DNA of 12,795 nucleotides, from the NCBI RefSeq assembly GCF_000003605.2, contig NW_003123905.1, positions 57,929 through 70,723 of the forward strand, in the 5' to 3' direction. The notes beneath the pieces were generated by a model that was not told the origin of the DNA, did not search any database, and saw only the letters and a program-made list of their open reading frames with translations. Position numbers and translations under genes: made by a program. The DNA is from Saccoglossus kowalevskii (taxonomy: Eukaryota > Hemichordata > Enteropneusta > Harrimaniidae). This document shows, in pieces, positions 1-7,477 of the stretch; the first letter of the stretch is position 1; every line of letters begins with the position of its first letter.

Positions 1-582
1 ATACATAAAAGTCGACTTTGCTATGAGCAAGGACTACAATTCACAGTGCCATTAAAGAAAACATTTCAGAAAATAAACCCTTGCATTTTATGATTAAACA
101 CTCATTTTTATTCATATGAGTTATTGTTATACTGTCTTTCACAATTGTTTTATAACAACATGATTCAAATGTTTTTTATCAGTCTTATATTTGATAATGT
201 TAATGTAATAATAATTACCACATTGAAAAACTAATTAAACTGTATCAATGTCATCTACTTTCTTCACTACTTACCAGAGAAACACCTTTTAATATCTATA
301 AAATTTGACTCATACTATGTCAACTATGGCAATAGTGTTGACTTCATACGATGGATCGTAATTTCCTAAAAATAGTATTCCAATCAAGCATTGCGAGTTG
401 TGCGTACAAAGCTGTGGGCGCTGATCAGTTACTTATATTGAGTAGTCAAAGGAAAGGTCGGTGATAATCTGTAATTACTTTGTTACTCTGTTATTAGAAA
501 ATGAATGTTGGACACATAATGTAAAAAGAAGAATCGATGGACACACAATGATCATCACTACGATTAGATGCATTCGACCGTT

Positions 583-599
583 CAAAGTTCAAAACTTTG
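583..599. repeat. Short perfect inverted repeat (hairpin)
   Basis: CAAAGTT (583-589) and AACTTTG (593-599) are perfect reverse complements separated by CAA. The half-site CAAAGTTCA resembles a nuclear-receptor half-site, but inverted repeats this short are expected by chance in AT-rich DNA. No function is claimed. Confidence 0.45.
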
Positions 600-1734
600 T
601 CATTAATAATATATGATCATATACAAACAAACTTGGATTGAATTATTTGGGGCGAACTGTGATGATACATGGATTATCGGAACTGCACTGTGATAGTTAA
701 TTGGCACGCATATTCGCGGGCCGGAACTACGTCACAATACGTTCTATTTTGCTAAGATGCGCACCACTGCTCCATGTATTTCTATAGACTGCAGAGGAAG
801 GCGGTCGAAGAACCGGTGAAACAGATAAAGTCGAGTGAACAGCACAAACTGAACTACGAGACAATTCTAAACAACAACATTTCTATATGTTGCACATGTA
901 GGGATAATCTTGTTACACTGTTCAAGTGAGTCTCAATAATTCAGTTTTCGACCGCTGTTTTCACCGATTGTGGTTACCAGACAGTGAAAATACCCGGATG
1001 TTCGCTCCCGAGAATAATTGAGCATTAGTCCTGCCCACTTTCCAGTATTGATTTCTGTATGCCTTGTCGTGTATGTGCAATTATACACTGAACTGTTGAG
1101 GAAGCACGTTGTGAACGGCCACAAAAATGCAATAGTGTGGCATATAAACGTACAGTCATTGATTAATATTGCGACAAACCAACAAAAACGCAAAATTGTG
1201 ACTCACCTGCTAGTCTCCCTTCTACGCAACTGAACTTAACGCGTGTATTTAAATCAGATAAAGACGAATGGGGTTCATTAAACGCGTCGTCACTTGCTTA
1301 TTGTCAATTTAATAAATATTGCGTCACATTATAAATGTCATACATTAATTTGTACTGGTCATCAAATCCTGTCCGCAGTGTTTGAACTTCACATTTGGTT
1401 GATTGTCACAGTCGTGGAAACAGAACTTTCCGCTTTCTTCAACTCAAAACCTTACACTTTGTTTACGTCGCTAATAGTGGTTAATCGCAGGTTAAATACT
1501 GTGTGTCACTCTGTGTGTATGCATATCAGTAAACCCCTAAAGCTAATACAGCTGAATTTTGAAACGTCACGTTTTTTAAGAAACCTTGTAAATTACCGCA
1601 GTTTTTATTGTATATTCGTCATACCGTACAACTTGGTCAAGGTACAATCTTCTCAAATAAGAATTAGTGAAGCGTTAATTGCTGCGGTTACATCACGCAC
1701 TTAGGAGAGGGAGGAACATAATCACACATACGTG

Positions 1735-1746
1735 TTTTTTTTTTTT
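1735..1746. repeat. Poly-T run
   Basis: Twelve consecutive T bases. It could be a worn A-tail of a minus-strand retroposed element, but I find no flanking direct repeat or tRNA-like head nearby. I therefore list it only as a homopolymer. Confidence 0.7.
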
Positions 1747-2160
1747 GCTGGGCAAATGTCAAAGCGTAAATAATCATTTTAAACCAGATAAACTGAACTG
1801 CGCCGTTTGTAATTGTAAACTCGAGATTAAAAAACTAGATTAAAACGATACTTATTGCTCTTACAGTGGCCTCGAAACGATATAGCTGATTAAGCATACG
1901 GAATACGTGTCATACACATTACCGTTCTATAGTTGTATTGTACGCGAATCTACACAGTGAGAGATTATGGTATCGGCGTTCTGATAACGATGTAATATGG
2001 TAATCATGTTTCATATTTACGTATTGTGTTCATTTTCAGAATTAATATTGAATCGATCGAACAATTTTCCGCTATAAAAAACACAAAATCCACACAATCT
2101 ACACCGTTTTTCTATTCTCGACTTGATAAATTACAAATTCCACAATATATTTCCTTCGTT

Positions 2161-2168
2161 TGACGTCA
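2161..2168. promoter_or_regulatory. Perfect CRE-type palindrome TGACGTCA
   Basis: The 8-bp palindrome TGACGTCA is the consensus site of CREB/ATF-family bZIP factors. It occurs three times in this window (also 2755-2762 and 7470-7477), against an expectation well below one from base composition. A CACGTG E-box inside the palindrome AACACGTGTT lies 54 bp downstream (2222-2231). The motif match is exact. Use as a regulatory site is inference, because no promoter or gene is identified nearby. Confidence 0.35.
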
Positions 2169-2221
2169 TCAGACAAAAGAGATCACCGGTTATAACGTGT
2201 CTGCGAGTGTCAATTTACGAG

Positions 2222-2231
2222 AACACGTGTT
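2222..2231. promoter_or_regulatory. Palindromic E-box AACACGTGTT
   Basis: A perfect 10-bp palindrome centred on CACGTG, the canonical bHLH (Myc, USF or clock type) site. It lies between two CRE palindromes at 2161 and 2755. A single site of this size can arise by chance, so only the motif itself is certain. Confidence 0.3.
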
Positions 2232-2754
2232 GGCTTTCTTGTAAGCACTTATTACATTAACAGTCTGTAAAATGTTTTTTTTTTCAACATTGATCTCACT
2301 TGTACCACCTGTATATGGAGTAATGTCTCAGAAATGTTACCGCACATTGGTGGTTTGATGTTTCTTAGTTCAGCGATGTACAATGCATGATGTATGTTTC
2401 TTCAGATATGTAATTTTTGTATTTCTCTCCAAACCTTTTTTTCTCCATATTTGTTTTCATCCACGTCAAAACATTTTGTCACGAAAACGATCCAGGAAAA
2501 TAACAATTGCCACCAGTTCTTGAAGAACATATCTACAAAATAATACCATTGAGTAGAACTACAATTGAGGGATATAATCATGGTCTAACTGATTTCACGA
2601 TGCACGCTATTATATGTATATTCTGTATTATCACATCTCATTGTTGTTACGCATGCTATGAGTGGTTGAGACTCAGTGATATGACATTGAATGAAAATGG
2701 ATTTTACTTGGTATATTATCCGCCAAGTGAATTTTACTTAGTATATCACATGGA

Positions 2755-2762
2755 TGACGTCA
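2755..2762. promoter_or_regulatory. Second CRE-type palindrome TGACGTCA
   Basis: An exact copy of the CREB/ATF consensus palindrome, 64 bp left of the SINE's target-site duplication. It falls inside the weak open frame that starts at 2507, so a regulatory role is speculative. Confidence 0.3.
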
Positions 2763-2825
2763 CTGAAACGAAACAACTGCGCATAACAAATTGTCGTTCG
2801 TTGCGCTGCTGCTGTTCCGGCCATT

Positions 2826-2839
2826 GCTTTCAAGGTTTT
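2826..2839. repeat. SINE target-site duplication, left copy
   Basis: GCTTTCAAGGTTTT here is repeated exactly at 3286-3299. The identity stops abruptly at both ends (T versus A before it, T versus G after it). A 14-bp perfect duplication flanking an A-tailed element is the signature of LINE-type target-primed reverse transcription. This copy abuts the A-tail end of the minus-strand element. Confidence 0.88.
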
Positions 2840-3221
2840 TTTTAAATGTTTTTGTGCTAGGCGACAATTCCGGACATTGAATGTCACTGTTGTCTCTCCT
2901 GACTTGTTTCTATTTTGTAAGTGCAAATTGCAAAATGCTAGTGCTGACACATAGTACATTTTGCCATAGAAGTCATTTTCTGTTTGGGACTACATGACAG
3001 GGCCGTGTGGCCATCTCTCTATCAAACGGCAATTTTAATGCGCTATCCTGGCGTCAACCAGGCTCGGTCGAACACAAGCACCTTTGCACCTTAACCAAGG
3101 TTCCCCCAAAGTCGCATTCGTTAGTGAATGAAGCTCGGCCAGTGGAATTGGCCTTCCCATTGAGTCTGCGGCACACTCACCCAGGGTAGGGGTAGACCCT
3201 TTTGATGTTCAGCCTAAGGTA

Positions 3222-3232
3222 GGATTTGAACT
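3222..3232 (-). promoter_or_regulatory. Pol III internal promoter, B box
   Basis: Read on the minus strand this is AGTTCAAATCC, which fits GWTCRANNC fully and differs from the strict GGTTCGANTCC at two positions. It begins about 53 bases from the right edge of the SINE, where a tRNA T-arm should lie. Confidence 0.82.
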
Positions 3233-3264
3233 TGGGTCTACCGACCATGAGTCTGATGCGACAA

Positions 3265-3275
3265 TCACTATGCTA
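3265..3275 (-). promoter_or_regulatory. Pol III internal promoter, A box
   Basis: On the minus strand this reads TAGCATAGTGA, which matches TRGYNNARNNG except for the last base. It starts 11 bases into the element, the usual D-arm position, and the A-to-B spacing is that of a real tRNA gene. Together the boxes form a type 2 Pol III promoter for the SINE. Confidence 0.8.
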
Positions 3276-3285
3276 CCAGTGACCA

Positions 3286-3299
3286 GCTTTCAAGGTTTT
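3286..3299. repeat. SINE target-site duplication, right copy
   Basis: An exact copy of 2826-2839, next to the tRNA-like 5' end of the minus-strand SINE. Removing the element and one copy gives the likely pre-insertion sequence. Confidence 0.88.
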
Positions 3300-3687
3300 G
3301 AATCACGGGGGGGAGGCACTGGCCTTTCAGTTTGGTAGGGATGCACAGCCGTGATGTGATTTGCATTAAGTGGCCCCCGGGGTTTTGGGGAACTTTAATC
3401 ATCCGTAATAGACAGCGACCGTGCCAGAATGGATATTAAGTAAAATACTCTGTTTTGATGGTTAGGGTATTCTTTATATGAAGCAAATACGTACGGCGAA
3501 TCCGCCACTGAAACGTCGCGTCCGCGATCGCTGTTGTGCGTTCTACGCTGTAAACGTGACACTTTGGTGCTCACCGAGAATGCCCTAAGCTGGGTGACTT
3601 GTGAGTTGAAGGTTTGGTACGTTCACGAGAAAGCCATTGTAATCGTTTCCGCGGCATTTTTATCTGCCGAGTAATGAAATAACTTGC

Positions 3688-3706
3688 AATTGAGAATTTC
3701 TCAATT
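3688..3706. repeat. 19-bp palindrome
   Basis: AATTGAGAATTTCTCAATT: two perfect 9-bp arms around a single central T. It is the first of three hairpin-capable repeats in the 250 bp before the minisatellite array. Confidence 0.75.
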
Positions 3707-3758
3707 CATTTCAAAAATTTTATACTCGTTAAATTGAGTGATTTACAATGCTTAAACA

Positions 3759-3780
3759 CGGTTACTAAAAAGAGTAACCG
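3759..3780. repeat. Hairpin, 8-bp stem and 6-nt loop
   Basis: CGGTTACT (3759-3766) and AGTAACCG (3773-3780) are perfect complements with loop AAAAAG. No T run follows on either strand and there is no gene to terminate, so it is not read as a terminator. Confidence 0.7.
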
Positions 3781-3901
3781 CGGCCGGAAGTAACATTTAC
3801 TGTGTATTTCGCAGTTTTTCTTTCAGCAAATAATGTATGTATGCTATTGAGTGGTTTGTCACTTGTTATAATATTACGAAGATACCTCAAAGTATGCACG
3901 A

Positions 3902-3928
3902 AGACAGTACAGCGAGGGCGTACTGTCT
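3902..3928. repeat. Hairpin at left edge of the array
   Basis: AGACAGTAC (3902-3910) pairs perfectly with GTACTGTCT (3920-3928) around the GC-rich loop AGCGAGGGC. The first recognisable 32-bp unit begins only about 8 bp downstream. This is the most stable short hairpin I noticed in the window. Its position suggests a link with how the array formed or where it ends, but that is inference. Confidence 0.75.
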
Positions 3929-3980
3929 GCCGATATCAGATCATAATACAAATACAAATCTAAATTGATTTTATCAGATC

Positions 3981-4335
3981 TTAATACAAATCAAAATTGA
4001 TTTTATCAAATCTTTATACAAATCTAAATTGAATTTCATCAGATCTCAATACAAATTCAGATTGATTTGATCAGACCATCATACAAATCTAAATTCATTT
4101 TATCAGATATTACTACAAATCTAAATTCATTTTATCAGATATTACTACAAATCTAAATTGATTTTATCAGATATTTTTACAAATCTAAATTGATTTTATC
4201 AGATTGTAATACAAATCAAAATTGATTTTATCAGATGTTTATACAAATCTAAATTGAATTTTATCAGATCTTAATACAAATTCAGATTGATTTGATCAGA
4301 CCATCATACAAATCTAAATTGATTTTATCAGGTCT
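3981..4335. repeat. Higher-order repeat, 225-bp offset
   Basis: An ordered series of variant units beginning near 3981 (AATCAAAATTG type, then CTTTATAC with TTGAATTT, then ATTCAGATTGATTTGATC, then CCATCATAC) recurs in the same order near 4206. The offset is 225 bp, seven units plus one base. A few substitutions separate the copies, so this block duplication is older than the one at 5021-5280. Confidence 0.85.
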
Positions 4336-4550
4336 TACTACAAATCTAAATTGATTTTATCAGATATGACTACAAATCTAAATTGATTTTATCAGATATG
4401 ACTACAAATCTAAATTGATTTTATCAGATATTACTACAAATCTAAATTGATTTTATCAGATATTACTACAAATCTAAATTGATTTTATCAGATATTACTA
4501 CAAATCTAAATTGATTTTATCAGATATTACTACAAATCTAAATTGATTTT

Positions 4551-4930
4551 ATCAGATCTTAATACAAAAACAAATCTCAATTGATTGTATCAGACCAGAA
4601 TACAAATGCAAATTGTTGTTTCAGATCTTAATACACATCGTAATTGATTTTATTAGATGTTACTATAAATCTAAATTGATTTTATCAGATCTTAATAGAA
4701 ATTTAAATTGATTTTATCAGATATTACTAAAAACCTAAATTGATTTAATCAGATCTAAATACAAATCAAAATTGATTTTATCAGATCTTTATACAAATCT
4801 AAATCTTCGAATCTAAATTGATTTTACCAGATCTTAATACAAAAACAAATCTCAATTGATTTTATCAGACCTGAATACAAATGCAATTTGATTAATCAGA
4901 TCGTAATACACATCGTAATAGATTTTATCA
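4551..4930. repeat. Higher-order repeat, 275-bp offset
   Basis: A distinctive run of aberrant units starting at 4553 recurs at 4828. It carries an extra ACAAAA before AATCTCAATTG, then AATACAAATGCAA, then AATACACATCGTAAT. The shared rare features in the same order show block duplication, with later divergence including small indels. Confidence 0.85.
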
Positions 4931-5020
4931 GATTGTAATACAAATCTAAATTTATTTTATCAGATTTTAATACGAATCTAAATTGATTTTATCAGATCCT
5001 AATACAAACCTAAATTGATT

Positions 5021-5280
5021 TTATCAGATCTTAATACAAATTTAAATTGATTTTATCGGACCATTATACAAGTACTAGTCTAAATTGATTTTATCCGATC
5101 CTAATACAAATTTAAATTGATTTTATCGGACCATTATACAAGTACTAGTCTAAATTGATTTTATCAGATCTTAATACAAATTTAAATTGATTTTATCGGA
5201 CCATTATACAAGTACTAGTCTAAATTGATTTTATCCGATCCTAATACAAATTTAAATTGATTTTATCGGACCATTATACA
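5021..5280. repeat. Higher-order repeat, 140 bp, 120 bp identical
   Basis: Positions 5021-5140 and 5161-5280 are identical base for base. Each 140-bp repeat contains two 70-bp dimers, and each dimer is a 32-bp unit plus a 38-bp unit. The 38-bp unit carries the extra GTACTA, making AAGTACTAGTCT; the precursor form AAGTCT survives near 5504. The two dimers within a repeat differ by TTATCAGATCTT versus TTATCCGATCCT. Perfect identity over 120 bp points to a recent duplication. Confidence 0.93.
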
Positions 5281-5672
5281 AATCTAAATTGATTTTATCT
5301 GATCCTAATACAAACCTAAATTGATTTTATCCGATCCTAATACAAATTTAAATTGATTTTATCGGACCATTATACAAATCTAAATTGATTTTATCAGATC
5401 CTAATACAAATCTAAATTGATTTTATCAGATCCTAATACAAACCTAAATTGATTTTATCAGATCTTAATACAAATTTAAATTGATTTTATCGGACCATTA
5501 TACAAGTCTAAATTGATTTTATCAGATCCTAATACAAACCTAAATTGATTTTATCGGACCATTATACAAATCTAAATTGATTTTATCAGATCTTAATACA
5601 AATTTAAATTGATTTTATCGGACCATTATACAAATCTAAATTGATTTTATCAAAACTTTATACAAATCTTAA

Positions 5673-5938
5673 TATGTTCTAATTAGTTTGTAATTTAACC
5701 ACTTATTAGTATCAAGCACCACTATAGAGGTTCATGTACCAGAAACGTTTCATTTGTTTTCGATTGATATAAATATATCATGTTTAATAATAACAGTTCA
5801 GTCATTAGACTATGTCTCATGCGTTATAATTACACGGGGAAAATCTTCTGTGAAATGTTGAGTTATAGAAGTATGGCGAACTATGGCAAATAACTATATA
5901 AATCGTGTGAATACTCTTCTGTATATTCTACTACGCTA
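5673..5938. other. AT-rich spacer right of the array
   Basis: Unique-looking AT-rich sequence. I see no gene, no terminal repeat matching the left side of the array, and no other defined feature. Confidence 0.5.
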
Positions 5939-6220
5939 ACCATGAATATATCTTGGACGAGATCTCCTTAAAAACGTTTATAATCACCACCCTAAACATA
6001 CAAGTTTTTGATTCTAAACTGTAGTCTAGCGACATGTGAACCGAATATGTGAACGTGAAGTCCCAATCATAACACTAGATCTACTTTGGCCTTCATCACT
6101 ATACTACCATGGGTATTTCTTAGATGATATATCCTTCAAAGCTAGAGAGCCACATGAGCTTCTTTAGCTTAGAAAAGTAGACGACCATGAATGTACCTTA
6201 GACGCGATCTTCTTTAAGGC
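5939..6220. repeat. Cluster of degenerate repeats (about 36 bp, 3 copies)
   Basis: Three diverged direct copies begin with ACCATG at 5939, 6106 and 6184. They share a pattern of ACCATG, then TATCTTGGA or a close variant, then GATCT-CCTT-AAA. A fourth, poorer match may lie near 6030 (GACATGTGAACC), which would make the spacing roughly 75-95 bp. No splice signals or long frame accompany them. It may be an old tandem repeat losing its periodicity. Confidence 0.5.
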
Positions 6221-6229
6221 GAGAAAAAC

Positions 6230-6331
6230 TCTCTCCCTGTCTCATCTCTCTCTCCCAATGCATGTCTCCCTGTCTTCTCACCTCTCTCTCTCTCTTTCTA
6301 TCACTCGCTCTCCCCTCTCTCTCTCTCTCCC
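6230..6331. repeat. CT-rich polypyrimidine tract
   Basis: About 100 bp of imperfect CT dinucleotide repeat, interrupted by short non-CT stretches such as CAATGCATG. The longest pure runs are at about 6281-6296 and 6314-6330. Strand asymmetry is nearly complete (few G). It is a simple-sequence repeat able to form unusual structures such as a triplex. Confidence 0.9.
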
Positions 6332-7469
6332 ATGACAACATAATTTCTACAGTAATCACATACACACGAGAACACAGACATTATAGACACATCAACATCA
6401 ACAACCATAAGTTTAGTTAATGGCGTCCTATATTAGTGGGAAACCCTACAAGTCGTATTTTTTTTACTTTCAAATTTACTATAATATTCGCTGCTACAAG
6501 ATTTCAATTTTACCATGATATATTTCGCAATATGTCCGTGTACGTATATACCCCACCTCTTCATCACATCAGTCGTTGTAGTGTGCTCCGATAATGTATG
6601 TGGATATCGATGGCATACTAAGTTATTTATACTTTTAACGGTAATCGTTATACCGGGGCTATACGACTTGTGATTGGGGTATGATTGTCTAAACGCATAC
6701 CGTATTTAATAATAAGAACATATGGAATTATGCAATTGTTATCGACCAATTTGGAAAGTCCTACAAGATTGGTTTCGACAGAGAGTAATAAGCGCTGATT
6801 TTAAAAATGTTAAAAACGTAAAATGCAAGTTTCAGTCAGGCTATTTTCCTTCAGCGTGTCCCTGCCATATAAAACAAATTTGCTATATCTGATGTGCGGT
6901 ATCCTCTTAAAAATGTCCAATCCTAAATGAAAGTCTTTTTTTGGAATGCCAAAAGGGGACGGTTCCAGGACATCGCTCACGTCCCAATTGTTTTTTTTTC
7001 TACTAGCACTATGACGCACGAGGTGAAATTTAGCTCAGGTTTCCTCCATTGCCCGCGCTGCATGAAATCGATGTGCAATTTATCACAGGTGTACATTGAA
7101 ATATTATACACTGTTCCATGAGACGCATTGATTTTTTTTTTCAGTTTATTTTAAGAACTGGTACCTTTGACATTATGCCTATAAGTGTCATCGGCAACCT
7201 CTTGGGAATATCGCTTCCAGAGCATGCGTTACGTGCCTGGCTCTCCACAGACATAATTATAGTAATTATAAATCTGTCGTGTTTCGTAACCAATACGGTT
7301 TTGATACGCTTTCCCACTTCCCAGTTCAATAATATGTGTGAACGTTTCACCGAGTCGATTCCTTAAAACAACTGCTCTCATAGGAAATCTTAGAAAGCAT
7401 ATCAAATCCGAATTTTGCTAGTTCTCTGCCCACTCAAGTTATTCTATTTCGTGTCTGTAATTGATAGAC

Positions 7470-7477
7470 TGACGTCA
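7470..7477. promoter_or_regulatory. Third CRE-type palindrome TGACGTCA
   Basis: An exact CREB/ATF consensus palindrome with no recognised gene nearby. It is listed because three exact copies in the window exceed expectation. Confidence 0.3.

Larger units (their letters stand above)
1..2160. other. Gene-free AT-rich stretch
   Basis: I see no supported gene here. The longest open frame (1294-1704, plus strand, 136 codons) opens with TTG rather than ATG, has no recognisable domain or convincing splice signals, and is only slightly longer than chance predicts at this base composition. Small landmarks are a 7-bp-stem hairpin (583-599) and a 12-base T run (1735-1746). A pyrimidine-rich stretch ending in CAG at about 2024-2040 resembles a splice acceptor, but no coding frame follows it. 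The stretch is best read as intergenic or intronic. Confidence 0.6.
2169..2825. other. Gene-free stretch left of the SINE
   Basis: No supported gene. A plus-strand open frame runs from TTG at 2507 (first ATG at 2600) to a stop at 2843-2845, which is formed by the A-tail of the inserted SINE. The predicted peptide is Cys-rich and Tyr-rich towards its end and matches no family I know. It contains a short internal direct repeat: ATTTTACTT-GTATAT occurs at about 2700 and again at about 2731. A hairpin with a T-rich loop lies at 2271-2291 (AATGTT and AACATT arms). Confidence 0.5.
2840..3285 (-). mobile_element. Full-length tRNA-derived SINE (about 446 bp)
   Basis: A non-autonomous retroposon reading right to left. 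Its 5' head (3285 down to about 3215) is tRNA-like, with an A box and a B box at normal tRNA spacing. The triplet CAT, preceded by T and followed by a purine, sits near the anticodon position, which hints at a tRNA-Met-like source, although the anticodon stem pairs poorly. The body to about 3000 is clearly GC-richer than the surroundings. The last 160 bp are AT-richer and end in an A-tail (T run on the plus strand). A perfect 14-bp duplication flanks the element. Known for the class: SINEs are transcribed by RNA polymerase III and copied by a partner LINE. I cannot name the family; the body could hold a conserved central domain. The weak open frames inside it (3007-3189 plus, 2738-2959 minus) are incidental. 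The perfect duplication suggests a fairly recent insertion. Confidence 0.86.
3300..3935. other. GC- and CpG-richer stretch between SINE and array
   Basis: No supported gene. It starts with a seven-G run (3307-3313) and contains CCCCC-GGGG-TTTT-GGGG (3374-3390). A CpG cluster lies at about 3490-3560 (TACGGCG, GTCGCG, CCGCGATCGC and others), unlike the rest of the window. Three perfect inverted repeats follow at 3688-3706, 3759-3780 and 3902-3928. The composition suggests the remains of another element or a small CpG-rich segment, but I recognise neither. Confidence 0.5.
3936..5672. repeat. 32-bp AT-rich minisatellite array, about 53 copies
   Basis: About 1.74 kb of head-to-tail 32-bp units. 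Each has a conserved core, TAAATTGATTTTATCAGAT in its commonest form, then a variable 8-base segment (types CTTAATAC, ATTACTAC, CCATTATAC, CCTAATAC) and AAATC or a variant. The unit has only about 6 G/C bases. Early units (3936-4340) and middle units (4560-4960) are diverse. The stretch 4345-4555 is nearly uniform (ATATGACTAC, then several ATATTACTAC copies). From 5021 on, two variants alternate, with CGGACCATTATAC in every second unit and a 6-bp GTACTA insertion in some. There are no unique spacers, no coding frame and no flanking terminal repeats. The last unit decays after 5649. Variants clustered in blocks are typical of growth by unequal exchange or slippage. It could be an isolated minisatellite or one site of a dispersed satellite family. 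Confidence 0.97.

Noticed and set aside
933-1233. Paired opposite-strand frames near 933-1233
   Set aside because: Short, overlapping on both strands, and without motifs; treated as chance frames.
1294-1704. 136-codon open frame, plus strand
   Set aside because: It starts at TTG, with the first in-frame ATG only late in the frame. It has no domain, and an open frame of this length is only marginally unusual for AT-rich DNA of this size.
2738-3189. Short frames at 2738-2959 (minus) and 3007-3189 (plus)
   Set aside because: Both overlap the SINE, whose tRNA head, tail and target duplication explain the sequence without coding.
3210-3285. Functional tRNA gene on the minus strand
   Set aside because: The A and B boxes fit, but the anticodon and acceptor stems pair poorly and the region continues into a SINE body with an A-tail and target duplication. 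It is a tRNA-derived head, not a tRNA gene.
3374-3390. Telomere-like or G-quadruplex sequence (GGGGTTTTGGGG)
   Set aside because: There are only two adjacent G4 tracts; a quadruplex or telomeric origin would need at least four close together.
3759-3780. Rho-independent terminator
   Set aside because: A good stem-loop, but it has no following T run, no upstream gene, and the DNA is eukaryotic in character.
3936-5672. CRISPR-like array (regular 32-bp periodicity with a variable segment)
   Set aside because: The variable segment is only about 8 bases and comes in a few recurring types. There are no unique spacers, no cas genes, and the DNA is eukaryotic in character. It is a tandem minisatellite.
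7118-7366. ATG-initiated frame with a hydrophobic segment behind a strong acceptor-like T run and CAG at 7144
   Set aside because: An overlapping frame on the opposite strand (7141-7350) is almost as long. I recognise no membrane-protein motif and find no partner exons. T runs followed by CAG are common in AT-rich DNA.
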